A stretch of DNA of 64,000 nt from Polyangiaceae bacterium. GTDB lineage: Bacteria; Myxococcota_A; Polyangia; Polyangiales; Polyangiaceae. The stretch lies in NCBI GenBank assembly GCA_016712345.1, contig JADJRH010000001.1, forward strand, positions 620,001-684,000, written 5' to 3'. This document shows, in pieces, positions 25,808 through 34,406 of this stretch (position 1 is its first letter; every line of letters begins with the position of its first letter). The position numbers and the translations under genes were made by a program. The notes under the pieces were generated by a model that did no database searches, was not told where the DNA came from, and saw only the letters and a program-made list of their open reading frames with translations.

Positions 25808-26536
25808 ATGGGTCGCACGCGCAGAGACCAAACCACGAAGGTGTGGCACAACCCAGAAATCGGAGGGCGTCGAACGACGGGAGGCGCTCCCCGTCCCGCA
25901 CCGACAATGGAAGAACGAAAGAGCGCAAACGCGCACCGCGCTGCGCTTGAAGCTCTGTTTGCTCCTAAAAAAGAGGACGATTCGTCCAAGGTGCAAAAGG
26001 CGATTGAAGCGGCCACAGGGAAGCCGGGGCGCATTGTGTTGGCGCCGCCTCCCACGTCGGATCCCAAAGCGGTGGAGCGGCAGCGGTTGCTCGGAAAGTT
26101 GCTTGGAGCTGAAGGGCGTCCTGCAATTACCAAAGCGGCAAACGAGTTTACAAAGCAGGGCTTTGTGTGGCCGCAAGAACAAGATGTGTACCTTCAGCTG
26201 TTGGAGCACACGAGCGAGGAGCGAGTTCGCGAGGCCATTGCCGCGCTTGCAACCATTTTGCTGAGTGAAGTGCCAAAGCGGCGCGCCGTGCTCGAATCGA
26301 GGCTTCGTCGAATTGAAGAGTACGCAGAAGATGAAGACACGCGCTCGGCGGCAACCGAGCTGCGGCGCCAAGTCACCGGACGGGCAGTGGCTTCGTCGGC
26401 AAAGGGAGGGCCCACGTCCACGCCGCTGCCTCATTCGGGGCAGCAGATGGTTGGAACAAATGGGGTGGCTGAAAGTGAGCCCGAAGGTGTTGCAGAAGCC
26501 GCGAACGGTGCGGCTATTTCCGCCGAGGTCGCGTGA
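25808..26536 (+). CDS. Conserved helical protein of unknown function
   Basis: A 242-aa protein from ATG 25808 with 'AGGA' 6 nt upstream. The N-terminal ~35 residues are basic and disordered. 'SANAHRAALEALFAPKK' follows, then helical segments such as 'RQRLLGKLLGAEGRPAITKAANEF' and 'LEHTSEERVREAIAALATIL', resembling a small HEAT-like array. The tail is Gly/Glu/Ala-rich. Its stop overlaps the GTG of the next gene (GTGA at 26533-26536), so the two are translationally coupled. The family is not recognised. Confidence 0.78.
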   Translation: MGRTRRDQTTKVWHNPEIGGRRTTGGAPRPAPTMEERKSANAHRAALEALFAPKKEDDSSKVQKAIEAATGKPGRIVLAPPPTSDPKAVERQRLLGKLLGAEGRPAITKAANEFTKQGFVWPQEQDVYLQLLEHTSEERVREAIAALATILLSEVPKRRAVLESRLRRIEEYAEDEDTRSAATELRRQVTGRAVASSAKGGPTSTPLPHSGQQMVGTNGVAESEPEGVAEAANGAAISAEVA

Positions 26537-27015
26537 ACAAGATCGAATTTGAAGCGGCGCTCAAACGGTTGATCGAAGAGCGCGCGGGCAACACCGAAAA
26601 CACGGGATGCATTGCGTGTACAGCGTGCGAAAAGTGCGTTGATTGCACGTTTTGCAAAGGCAGCTCGGGCCTTGTGAGGTGCCACTACTGCACCGATTCA
26701 AAAGGGCTCGTTGACTGTACACATTGCCACAGGAGCGAGGAGCTTTTGCAGTGCAATCACTGTGTGGCGAGCGAGCGATGCACGCGTTCGTCGTACCTTG
26801 TTCGGTCGGTTGACTGCGACGGGTGCACGTATTGTTTTGGGTGCGTGGGGCTCAGCAAAAAAGAGTTTTTTATCCTCAATCAGCCGTACGACAAGTCCAC
26901 GTATTTTGCGCTGACGGGCAAGCTCATGCGTGAACTCGGACTCGCGGGCGGGCACGAGTCGAATGCGCGATCCGCGGCTCCGGCTCGAAGCACGGCTGCC
27001 TCATCGCGGGCGTAG
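26533..27015 (+). CDS. Small protein with clustered CXXC zinc-ribbon-like motifs
   Basis: A 160-aa protein from GTG 26533. Residues ~25-105 contain about 17 Cys in a CXXC rhythm ('CIACTACEKCVDCTFC', 'CHYC', 'CTHCHRS', 'CNHC', 'CDGCTYCFGC'). This is followed by 'FILNQPYDKSTYFALTGKLMREL'-type residues seen after such clusters in other uncharacterised Cys-rich proteins. The likely ligands are several zinc ions or iron-sulfur clusters. It is coupled to the upstream helical protein and sits 8 bp before dtd. The function is unknown. Confidence 0.8.
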   Translation: MNKIEFEAALKRLIEERAGNTENTGCIACTACEKCVDCTFCKGSSGLVRCHYCTDSKGLVDCTHCHRSEELLQCNHCVASERCTRSSYLVRSVDCDGCTYCFGCVGLSKKEFFILNQPYDKSTYFALTGKLMRELGLAGGHESNARSAAPARSTAASSRA

Positions 27016-27022
27016 CGTACCC

Positions 27023-27472
27023 ATGAGAGCGGTGGTGCAGCGCGTGCGATCGGCGCGCGTGGAAGTGGACGGAATTGTCACGGGCGCGATCGAACACGGG
27101 CTCGTTGCGTTTGTGGGTGCGGCCGAAGGCGACGGCGCGGCGGATCTTGAGTACACAGTGAACAAGATCGCCGGGCTGCGGGTGTTTCCAGACGATGCCG
27201 GCAAGATGTCGCGCTCGGTGAGCGACGCGGGCGGCGGACTTTTGGTGGTGAGCCAGTTCACCGTTTTCGGTGATGTGCGGCGCGGGCTTCGACCAAGCTT
27301 TGATGGGGCAATGGAGCCGGTCACGGCGGAGCGCGCATACGAAGAGTTTGTGAGGCTCTGCAGAGGTCGCGGGCTGCGCGTTGAAACAGGGCGTTTTCGT
27401 GCGGATATGCGCGTATTCGTGGAAAACGATGGTCCGGTCACGATCTTGATCGACTCACGCAAGCTGTTTTGA
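27023..27472 (+). CDS. dtd: D-aminoacyl-tRNA deacylase
   Basis: A 149-aa protein. ATG 27023 begins the conserved 'MRAVVQRVRSARVEVDG'. DTD hallmarks are present: 'GLVAFVGAAEGD', the catalytic-site 'SQFTVFGD' (usual SQxT motif), 'GLRPSFDGAMEP', and the cross-subunit 'NDGPVTILID' (GP motif). It removes D-amino acids and glycine from mischarged tRNAs in the cytosol. The gene is adjacent to the Cys-rich protein and probably in the same operon. Confidence 0.96.
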   Translation: MRAVVQRVRSARVEVDGIVTGAIEHGLVAFVGAAEGDGAADLEYTVNKIAGLRVFPDDAGKMSRSVSDAGGGLLVVSQFTVFGDVRRGLRPSFDGAMEPVTAERAYEEFVRLCRGRGLRVETGRFRADMRVFVENDGPVTILIDSRKLF

Positions 27473-27553
27473 GATCGCGTGTGAGGGCCCAATGCCGCAG
27501 GCGCCCAATGGTGCGCCGCGCTTGTTCTGCTGCGATCGGCCTTGTATTCGTTA

Positions 27554-27730
27554 GCCCGGATTATTCATGAGGCGATTGCGTGAAGGGCCCAAACCGCCGC
27601 GAAAAGGCCGCACCGCCGCGTGCAAGGCCGAGACGGACTGCCCGTCCGTCGAGCGCCTGAGCACGGAGGTACGGCCTTTGCAGCGCGGATTCGGACCCTC
27701 TCACGCGGAGTCCTCATGAATAATGCGGGC
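27554..27730. mobile_element. 177-bp MITE-like element folding into one long hairpin
   Basis: The two ends form long imperfect inverted repeats. The left end reads GCCCGGATTATTCATGAGG and the right end, reverse-complemented, reads GCCCGCATTATTCATGAGG. The similarity continues inward ('GCGTGA.AGGG', 'AAAGGCCG.ACC.CCG') to a perfect apex, GACGGAC-TGCCC-GTCCGTC (27632-27650), exactly at the centre. It has no coding capacity. It ends 80 bp before the 15-repeat Cys-rich lipoprotein gene. No target duplication was obvious. Confidence 0.65.
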
Positions 27731-27810
27731 AAGCTTGATGTTTTCCTCGGGCTTCGAACTCGAAGCGCTGAAGTCCGAAGGCCGTGACTGTGACTCTTAT
27801 TGGAGGCTAG

Positions 27811-30800
27811 ATGTTGCGAAGAACTTGGACCTTGGTTGCCGCCCTGTTTTTGGGCGCGACCCTTTCGGCGTGTGACGGGAGCGACCCGGGCACGGGCGGT
27901 ACGGGGGGCGGCGGTGCCTCCGGAGGCACAGGGGGAACAACAACGTCGTCAACCGGCATGAACGGCGGCGGTGGAGCCGGCGGTTCGGGCGGCTCCGGCG
28001 GTACAGGCGGCGCTCAACCGGTCTGTGGCAACGGTGCCGTGGAGGGCACGGAAGAGTGCGACGACGCCAACACCACAGCGGACGATGGGTGCAGCGACAC
28101 CTGCGTCATTGAACCTGGGTACACATGCCTCGGCGAGCCGAGCGACTGCGTGACCACCTGCGGCGATGGGATCATCGCGGGCAAAGAGGTTTGCGACGAC
28201 GGAAACAAAGACCCGCTCGATGGATGCAGCGACACCTGCGACCTCGAAAAAGGCTTTGATTGCACGGGTACACCGTCGGTGTGTACATCGACCTGCGGCG
28301 ACGGCGTGATCGCCAGCAGTGAAAAATGCGACGACGGAAACATGTCGGCGGGCGACGGATGCGACGACGCGTGTACACTCGAAATCGGGTTCGCCTGCGA
28401 CGGCGAGCCGAGCATGTGCGCTTCAACCTGCGGTGACGGGGTGATCGCAAGCGACGAGGCGTGCGACGACGGCAACGCCGATGCAGCCGACGGATGTTCG
28501 TCGGGCTGCGATATCGACACGGGTTACGCGTGCAACGGGGAGCCGAGCGTTTGCGCGGCGATCTGCGGCGACGGTTTGATCGTCGGCACCGAGGCGTGCG
28601 ACGACAACAACACCGCGACAAAAGACGGGTGCGACGACTTGTGCGCCGTTGAAACCGGTTATTTGTGCGTGGGTACACCGAGCGCGTGCGGCGCGATCTG
28701 CGGCGACGGTTTGGTTGTCGGCGCGGAAAGCTGCGACGACAACAACACCGCGGCCAACGACGGCTGCTCCAACATGTGCGCCGTTGAAACGGGCTACGCT
28801 TGCATGGGTACACCCAGCTCGTGCGCAACCGTTTGCGGCGACGGCCTGATTGTGGCGGCTGAAACCTGCGATGACGGAAACGCGGCCGCAAACGACGGCT
28901 GCGATACCAACTGCAAAGCTGAAACCGGTTGGACGTGCAACGGCCTTCCGAGCACGTGCGTGACCAACTGCGGCGACGGCATCATTGCCGGCGCCGAGAC
29001 ATGCGACGACGGCAACGCCACCGCCGCGGACGGCTGCGGGACGATGTGTACACTTGAACCCGGCTGGAACTGCTCCGGCATGCCCACCGCGTGTTCAGAA
29101 ATCTGCGGCGACGGTTTGAAGGTTGGCACCGAGCAATGCGACGACGCCAACCTGAATCCGGGCGACGGCTGCGATGCCGTCTGCGATGCGGAAGCAGGTT
29201 ACGCATGTACCGGTTCGCCGAGCGTTTGCAGCGCTGTCTGCGGTGACGGCATCAAGTTGGCTCAAGAAGCGTGCGACGACGGAAACACGGTGAGCGGTGA
29301 CTGCTGCTCATCGGCTTGTCAGCCGGAAGGCTTCTGCGAGCTTGAGCCGAACAACACTCCGCAAACGGCAAACGACTTTGCGGCGCTTCAGCAAAACGGC
29401 GCCGTGAAAGGCGCGATCCAGCCTATCGGCGACAAGGATTGTTACTTCTTTACGAACACAACGCCGGTCGACGCCAAGATCGAAGTGTTCGACGGCACAG
29501 GCGCTCCCAACTGCGCCAGCATTGATACGTACCTTCGGTTCTACAACCCGGCGGGTACTGAACTCGGGATCGACGACGACAGCGGCGTAAACCTCTGCTC
29601 GCTCATGGACCCGGCAACCAAGACCTTCACTCGGCAGCTGGCTCCGGGCACGTGGTCGTTCTGCGTAGAGGAGTTTGGCAACAACGCGGCGATCAACTTG
29701 TACACCGTGGTGCTCACGTTCACGGCCGTGTGCGGCAATGGCATGCAACAGGGCTTTGAAGAGTGCGACGACGGCAACACCACGTCCGGCGACGGCTGCG
29801 ACAACAATTGCAAGTCGTCCTGCGGCAACAGCGTTGTAGACGCGGTTGAAACCTGTGACGACGGCAACAAGACCGCAGGCGACGGTTGTTCGGCGTCCTG
29901 TCAAATTGAACCGGGCTACGCATGCACGGGCGCACCGAGCGTCTGCGGTCCTGTCTGCGGCAACGGCACCATAACGGCACCCGAAACCTGCGACGACGGC
30001 AACGCCAACCCGGGCGACGGGTGCTCCAACCTGTGCAAGATCGAACCGGGTTACGCGTGCACCGGTGCGCCGAGCGTGTGCACAGTCTCGTGCGGAAACG
30101 GTGTGATCAACGGCACCGACCAGTGCGACGACGGCAACACAACCAACGGCGACGGTTGTTCATCCGTCTGCCAAATTGAACCGGGCTACGGCTGCACGGG
30201 TCAGCCGAGCATTTGCATGCTGACCTGCGGCAACGGCGCGATCAACGGCACCGATCAGTGCGATGACGGCAACACGGTGAACGGCGACGGCTGTTCGTCG
30301 GTGTGCACCGTGGAGCCGTATTTCCAGTGCACCAACACCGGCACCAGTGTGTGCACCAAGACCGAAACCAATTGCAGCGACGGCACCGACAACGACAGCG
30401 ACGGTCAAACCGACGCCGCCGACACCGACTGCGCGCTGCCGATGTACTTTGTACCGTGCGGCGTGGGTCAGCAGCTTCATGTGTACAAGTCGGTGAACAT
30501 TCCCAAGTCGATCCCCGACAGCAACGCCACAGGCGTCACGAGCACCGTGATTGGTACGTTGCCCGGCACGATCGCCAAGGTGGCCATGCAGTACAACATC
30601 ACGCACACGTGGGACTCCGATCTCGACATGTTCCTGACCGGTCCGGTGGGCGCGCAGCTCGACATCTGCTCCGACAACGGCAGCAGCCTCGACAACTTTA
30701 CGAACACCGTCTTGGACTCGGCATGCACTACTGCCGTAGCCAGCGGCTCGGCGCCGTTCACGGGCTGCTACACGCCGGAAACGTCGTTCGCCTCGTATGC

Positions 30801-30906
30801 GGGCGCTTCGCCTCTCGGCGCGTGGAACTTCAAGATCGCCGACGACGCCGGCGGTGACACCGGCACGCTGACCAACTGGTCGCTCATCGTCTGCGTCAAT
30901 CCGTAA
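27811..30906 (+). CDS. Giant lipoprotein with 15 myxobacterial Cys-rich repeats, PPC and P-domains
   Basis: A 1031-aa protein from ATG 27811 with lipobox 'TLSAC' and a Gly/Thr linker. I count 15 repeats of about 40 residues with the pattern CGDGxxxxxExCDDGNxxxxDGCxxxCxxExGyxCxGxPSxC: ten before and five after a pre-peptidase C-terminal-like domain ('CELEPNNTPQTANDF' to 'WSFCVEEFGNNAAI'). The C-terminus is a proprotein-convertase P-domain-like beta-sandwich ('PDSNATGVTSTVIG...WDSDLDMFLTGP...GAWNFKIADDAGGD'). It is a surface adhesin or binding protein. Many frames on both strands here are repeat-driven shadows. Confidence 0.93.
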   Translation: MLRRTWTLVAALFLGATLSACDGSDPGTGGTGGGGASGGTGGTTTSSTGMNGGGGAGGSGGSGGTGGAQPVCGNGAVEGTEECDDANTTADDGCSDTCVIEPGYTCLGEPSDCVTTCGDGIIAGKEVCDDGNKDPLDGCSDTCDLEKGFDCTGTPSVCTSTCGDGVIASSEKCDDGNMSAGDGCDDACTLEIGFACDGEPSMCASTCGDGVIASDEACDDGNADAADGCSSGCDIDTGYACNGEPSVCAAICGDGLIVGTEACDDNNTATKDGCDDLCAVETGYLCVGTPSACGAICGDGLVVGAESCDDNNTAANDGCSNMCAVETGYACMGTPSSCATVCGDGLIVAAETCDDGNAAANDGCDTNCKAETGWTCNGLPSTCVTNCGDGIIAGAETCDDGNATAADGCGTMCTLEPGWNCSGMPTACSEICGDGLKVGTEQCDDANLNPGDGCDAVCDAEAGYACTGSPSVCSAVCGDGIKLAQEACDDGNTVSGDCCSSACQPEGFCELEPNNTPQTANDFAALQQNGAVKGAIQPIGDKDCYFFTNTTPVDAKIEVFDGTGAPNCASIDTYLRFYNPAGTELGIDDDSGVNLCSLMDPATKTFTRQLAPGTWSFCVEEFGNNAAINLYTVVLTFTAVCGNGMQQGFEECDDGNTTSGDGCDNNCKSSCGNSVVDAVETCDDGNKTAGDGCSASCQIEPGYACTGAPSVCGPVCGNGTITAPETCDDGNANPGDGCSNLCKIEPGYACTGAPSVCTVSCGNGVINGTDQCDDGNTTNGDGCSSVCQIEPGYGCTGQPSICMLTCGNGAINGTDQCDDGNTVNGDGCSSVCTVEPYFQCTNTGTSVCTKTETNCSDGTDNDSDGQTDAADTDCALPMYFVPCGVGQQLHVYKSVNIPKSIPDSNATGVTSTVIGTLPGTIAKVAMQYNITHTWDSDLDMFLTGPVGAQLDICSDNGSSLDNFTNTVLDSACTTAVASGSAPFTGCYTPETSFASYAGASPLGAWNFKIADDAGGDTGTLTNWSLIVCVNP

Positions 30907-30922
30907 TCAACTACAAGCACGG

Positions 30923-30944
30923 GGCCGATGAGTACACATCGGCC
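30923..30944. terminator. Bidirectional terminator-like hairpin
   Basis: GGCCGATG and CATCGGCC pair perfectly around the loop AGTACA, 17 bp after the Cys-rich gene and facing the convergent hydroxylase gene. The loop contains the window's recurrent GTACAC motif. Confidence 0.5.
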
Positions 30945-30964
30945 TCCTTGCTCCCATCCTTCGT

Positions 30965-31723
30965 TCAGTCCACAGGTTTACCTTGGCGCGCGCGTTTGGC
31001 GCGCCACTCCGCCTCACGCTTTTCGGACCAGGCGGACCGATGAATCCAATCAAACACGGGCACCGTGACGTTGAAGTTCCAACGCTTCATGAGCCGCGGA
31101 TCGTGATGGCGCCGATGCAACTCGCGCAGAGTGCGAATTAGCGACAGCCGGCCAATGGGATGCTGCGGCGGCAGGTGGTACGCGAGGTGAAGCCACTCAT
31201 ACGAGAGAAAAAACACCATCGATGTGGCCAGATGAATGAGCGCAACGTTGGGCGTAATGGCAAACCACAGCCCCGCAACGAGCGGCACCACGCCCACGAA
31301 AACAAGCACAATTGCGTACGCAGGCATGAGTACCAATCGCCACTCACGGCTCGATCGCATGGTCATGTCGTCGTACGTGTAGATGACGTGGTGATGCAGC
31401 TCGTGGCGCACGTACAAAATGCCGAGCAGCGGCATTTTTTTGTGAAGCACCGACTTGTGTACACGCCACTCCAGGCCAAACCCCAAAAACAAAGTGATTG
31501 GGATCGTGAGCCATTCGAGCGGCTTTACGTCGTGCGCAAACCAAATGGCCGCGGCGAGCACCGCCATGCCGAGCGCGCCCGGCACCAAGAAGTGCACCGC
31601 CGGACTGTATGAAGTGGGAATGGTCGCGAGAATGCGGTCACGCGCCGCTTCACGCCGCTCCGGGAGCGACGCTCCCGCTGTTTGGTCGGAAAAGGCCCCA
31701 AGGCCGGGTGCGCCCGCAGTCAT
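30965..31723 (-). CDS. Fatty-acid hydroxylase / sterol-desaturase-superfamily membrane protein
   Basis: A 252-aa protein from ATG 31723; an in-frame ATG at 31783 is possible, but the extension adds nothing typical. It has four or five hydrophobic segments and the di-iron His boxes of the superfamily: 'HKSVLHK' (HX4H), 'HELHHH' (HXXHH), 'HLAYH' and 'HRRHH'. It likely hydroxylates or desaturates a lipid in the inner membrane. The substrate is unknown. It lies downstream of the ketopantoate-reductase-like gene on the same strand, with a hairpin between them. Confidence 0.85.
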   Translation of the reverse strand: MTAGAPGLGAFSDQTAGASLPERREAARDRILATIPTSYSPAVHFLVPGALGMAVLAAAIWFAHDVKPLEWLTIPITLFLGFGLEWRVHKSVLHKKMPLLGILYVRHELHHHVIYTYDDMTMRSSREWRLVLMPAYAIVLVFVGVVPLVAGLWFAITPNVALIHLATSMVFFLSYEWLHLAYHLPPQHPIGRLSLIRTLRELHRRHHDPRLMKRWNFNVTVPVFDWIHRSAWSEKREAEWRAKRARQGKPVD

Positions 31724-31768
31724 GCCAAAAGAATACGTTCTGTAAATGCAGAACGCAATTTTCGGCGA

Positions 31769-31789
31769 GCCGAATGTGTACACATCGGC
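31769..31789. terminator. Hairpin centred on GTGTACAC
   Basis: A stem, GCCGA/TCGGC with TGTG/CACA, forms around the palindrome GTGTACAC (31776-31783), with one bulged A. It lies between the stop of the reductase-like gene and the start of the hydroxylase gene on the minus strand. Confidence 0.35.
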
Positions 31790-31812
31790 AAGTTACGCCC
31801 CGGTGAATGGAG

Positions 31813-32757
31813 CTAAGCGGCGCGCATCGCAAGCAGCCGTGAAAGCTCGGTCATTGGCAACGAATGTTCTTTGCCGAGTTCCACGATCGACGCGCCGATA
31901 AGCACGTGTTGACCGGCGAGCTTTGGCCCAAAGTGTACCTCCACAAATCGCACCGCTTCAGGAGCAATGCGGCGCGCGAGTGCCACGCCGGGCTTGAGCG
32001 TAAACGGGCCGATGAAACGGCTGAGGAGCACCGCCCACGACGCAACGCGACCCACTTTTTTGGCGAGCACTTCGCACTCTTTTGCGGCTTCAATCACCGC
32101 CAAAATCAGCTCCTTGTTGGCGAGTACACCGTCTACCGATCCGGCAATTCCAAGCGCCGCAGTGAACGGGAAAAACGCGATTGTGGTGGCCGCGTTGAGC
32201 GACTGCACATCGTTTTCAAGCTGCGTGGGCACATGCAACCGCGTGAGGCGTTTCGCCAGCTCTTCGACCGAAGTGTGGCCGCCGCGCCTGTCGAAAAAGG
32301 TCATGGCGCTTTTGGGTACCCAATATCGAAGAACGCCCCGGTCATCGATGTAGCCGGTGATCCCCGGCATGCCGGGCAAAATCGTTTTCTTAGAAGCCGC
32401 TTCAATCCGCGCGACGTGTTTTGGAAAGAGCGGCGTGAGGGTAATGATCGGCACATTGGGCGCTCGCGCGAGCAAGGTGGCAACGCTGCTTCCGTCGGCG
32501 GGTGTGTCGGTGTTCACAAGTTGATCGTGGTGCACTGTCACAATCACAACGTCGCTGTCCGCCGGAATCTCCGTCACGAGCTGCGGGTGATCGAGCACAC
32601 TTCGCTCTTTGTCACCGTTCACCTGCTCAATGATCATCGGTTCGGGATTATGGGCGCGCGCGGGCCGCACAACGAACCGAACGTCTTCACCGCCGAGCGC
32701 GAGCCGCACTCCGTAAGCGCGTCCAAGGGCGCCGGCACCGACAATGGCAATCCGCAT
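31813..32757 (-). CDS. Ketopantoate reductase (PanE/ApbA)-like oxidoreductase
   Basis: A 314-aa protein from ATG 32757; the longer frame to 33003 is unsupported. The N-terminal Rossmann motif 'MRIAIVGAGALGRAYGVRL' binds NADP. The middle 'VIVTVHHDQL' matches the ApbA family, as does the C-terminal helical domain ('SLNAATTIAFFPFTAALGIAG'). The C-terminal half differs from true PanE, and the pan pathway is not nearby, so a different 2-oxoacid substrate is possible. Confidence 0.8.
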   Translation of the reverse strand: MRIAIVGAGALGRAYGVRLALGGEDVRFVVRPARAHNPEPMIIEQVNGDKERSVLDHPQLVTEIPADSDVVIVTVHHDQLVNTDTPADGSSVATLLARAPNVPIITLTPLFPKHVARIEAASKKTILPGMPGITGYIDDRGVLRYWVPKSAMTFFDRRGGHTSVEELAKRLTRLHVPTQLENDVQSLNAATTIAFFPFTAALGIAGSVDGVLANKELILAVIEAAKECEVLAKKVGRVASWAVLLSRFIGPFTLKPGVALARRIAPEAVRFVEVHFGPKLAGQHVLIGASIVELGKEHSLPMTELSRLLAMRAA

Positions 32758-32888
32758 GGCTCGCACGTAGCGCCGGACGCGACAAATGTGGAACATTTTC
32801 TTCGGCGATTGTTCGCGCCCGTGCGGATCACAGCGGCGCGCACAATACGGCCCTTGCAGGCGAGCGCTTGACTTGGCACTGTCGCGCC

Positions 32889-33401
32889 GTGCGTTCGTTT
32901 TCGGCGATTTTGAGGCTCGCGGGTTCGGCCGCGTTGGTCGTGCTTGGGAGCGGCTGCGCATCGCTCGCCACATCTCCCGATTGGACGGGAGGTGGCCTCT
33001 CAACGCTCGCTCCGGCCCGCGCGGCGGAGATCGAGGCCGCCGAAGAGCGTGAACGCGATCGCATCGCGCGCCAGCCCAAAGAAGTGGGCGCCAAACACAT
33101 CTTGGTCATGCACAACAAATCGCGCGATCGCGCTGAAAGCACCACGCGCACCAAGGACGAAGCGCTGAAGCGCGTACAAGAATGTTTGGTGCGTGTTCGC
33201 AGCGGTGAAGATTGGGACAAGCTGGTGAAGGAATACTCCGATGAACCCGGCGCAGCGGAGCGCGGCGGCGATCTCGGCACATTCGTTCGCGGCCAAATGG
33301 TCAAGGCATTCTCAGAAGCCGCGTTTGAACTTCGCATTGGCCAAATCAGCGAAGTTGTCGAAACCCCGTACGGCTACCACATCATCTTGCGTACACAATA
33401 A
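32889..33401 (+). CDS. Parvulin-type peptidyl-prolyl isomerase lipoprotein
   Basis: A 170-aa protein. GTG 32889 gives MRSFSAILRLAGSAALVVLGSGC|AS, a clear lipoprotein signal, although no SD is obvious. A short charged helical linker leads to one PPIC domain: 'VGAKHILVMHNKS', 'SGEDWDKLVKEYSDEPGAAERGGDLGTFVRGQMVKAFSEAAF' (in pieces) and 'ISEVVETPYGYHIILRTQ'. It would act as a periplasmic folding catalyst of the SurA/PrsA type at the outer or inner membrane. Confidence 0.92.
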   Translation: MRSFSAILRLAGSAALVVLGSGCASLATSPDWTGGGLSTLAPARAAEIEAAEERERDRIARQPKEVGAKHILVMHNKSRDRAESTTRTKDEALKRVQECLVRVRSGEDWDKLVKEYSDEPGAAERGGDLGTFVRGQMVKAFSEAAFELRIGQISEVVETPYGYHIILRTQ

Positions 33402-33431
33402 GCCCGCGCCCCTAGGGACCGTTTTCAAAAC

Positions 33432-34340
33432 GTGGCAGCATCGCGGGTAGTGGCGCTGCTCGACGTGGTTCTCGGTTACGACTGCAACCTCGCGTGCGAC
33501 TACTGCACCATTTCGCCGGAGATGCGAAAACGCGCGATGAGCACTGAGCGCGTCGCGCGGGAGATCGATCGCGCCGCTTCTCGGGGCTTTGGTGATGTCG
33601 CGTTTACCGGCGGTGAACCCACCATTCGGGCCGACCTTCCGGCGCTCATCAAGCTCGCCAAGCGGCGCGGATTTGAGCACGTCAAAGTGGCTTCCAACGG
33701 CCTCAGATACGCGCACGCGCCGTATCTCGATCACTTGGTTTCGTGCGGTGTGGATCGGTTCAACGTGTCTTTGCACGCAATGAACGACACTGACTACGAA
33801 CGCACCGTTCAGCTCGCCGGAACCGCGCAGCATCGGCGCCTCGCGATCAAACACCTTGTGGATCGAGGCCTGGATCCAACGGCCGATCTGATTATCAAAA
33901 CAGACACGGCGCCCATTATTGATGAGTGGATCACTTCGCTCGTGGCCCTCGGGCTTCGACGTTTCGCTTTGTGGCTTGTATCGCTCACGGATCACAACGC
34001 TCCAAACACCCACCAATTGCCGTCGATTTCGTCGGTTGTTCCCCACGTGTTGCGCGCTTTCGACAATGCGCGGCGCGGCGGATACGAGGTCACGGCGTTG
34101 CACATTCCAAGGTGTTTCGTGCCCGGCTATGAAGAGCACATTGTGCATCCGGGCGCCGATTTGGTGACCGTTGTCACGCCCGACGACGTGTTCGACTTAA
34201 AAGATTCACGCCTCGGCGGCGGCGTAAAAGCGCCGGCATGTTCGGGCTGCACGTTTGAATCAACGTGTCCCGGCGTGCGACGCGACTACGCCGATCGCTT
34301 TGGATTCAGCGAGCTGCGCACTGTGTACACCCGCTCATAG
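33432..34340 (+). CDS. Radical SAM enzyme with C-terminal Cys cluster
   Basis: A 302-aa protein from GTG 33432, 30 bp after the parvulin gene. The radical SAM cluster motif is 'CNLACDYC' (CX3CX2C), followed by 'FTGGEPTIRADL' (SAM-binding GGE). The C-terminus has 'CSGCTFESTCPG', a twitch- or SPASM-like auxiliary cluster candidate. The product is unknown. Possible roles are peptide or tRNA modification; there is no precursor peptide gene beside it. Confidence 0.88.
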   Translation: MAASRVVALLDVVLGYDCNLACDYCTISPEMRKRAMSTERVAREIDRAASRGFGDVAFTGGEPTIRADLPALIKLAKRRGFEHVKVASNGLRYAHAPYLDHLVSCGVDRFNVSLHAMNDTDYERTVQLAGTAQHRRLAIKHLVDRGLDPTADLIIKTDTAPIIDEWITSLVALGLRRFALWLVSLTDHNAPNTHQLPSISSVVPHVLRAFDNARRGGYEVTALHIPRCFVPGYEEHIVHPGADLVTVVTPDDVFDLKDSRLGGGVKAPACSGCTFESTCPGVRRDYADRFGFSELRTVYTRS

Positions 34341-34357
34341 GCGCTCATGAGACAGCA

Positions 34358-34375
34358 CGCGTGCGTACACACGCG
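34358..34375. terminator. Hairpin CGCGTG-CGTACA-CACGCG between convergent genes
   Basis: A perfect 6-bp GC-rich stem with the loop CGTACA, in the 66-bp gap between the convergent radical SAM and peptidase genes. The GTACAC motif again sits at the apex. Further GTGTACAC copies flank it at 34323 and 34400. Confidence 0.45.
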
Positions 34376-34406
34376 GCTTGACTTTGAAACACGCTTCTTG
34401 TGTACA

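Noticed and set aside
27811..30906. CRISPR array or DNA tandem repeat
   Set aside because: Periodicity of about 126 bp reflects the ~40-residue protein repeat; DNA units diverge and there are no spacers.
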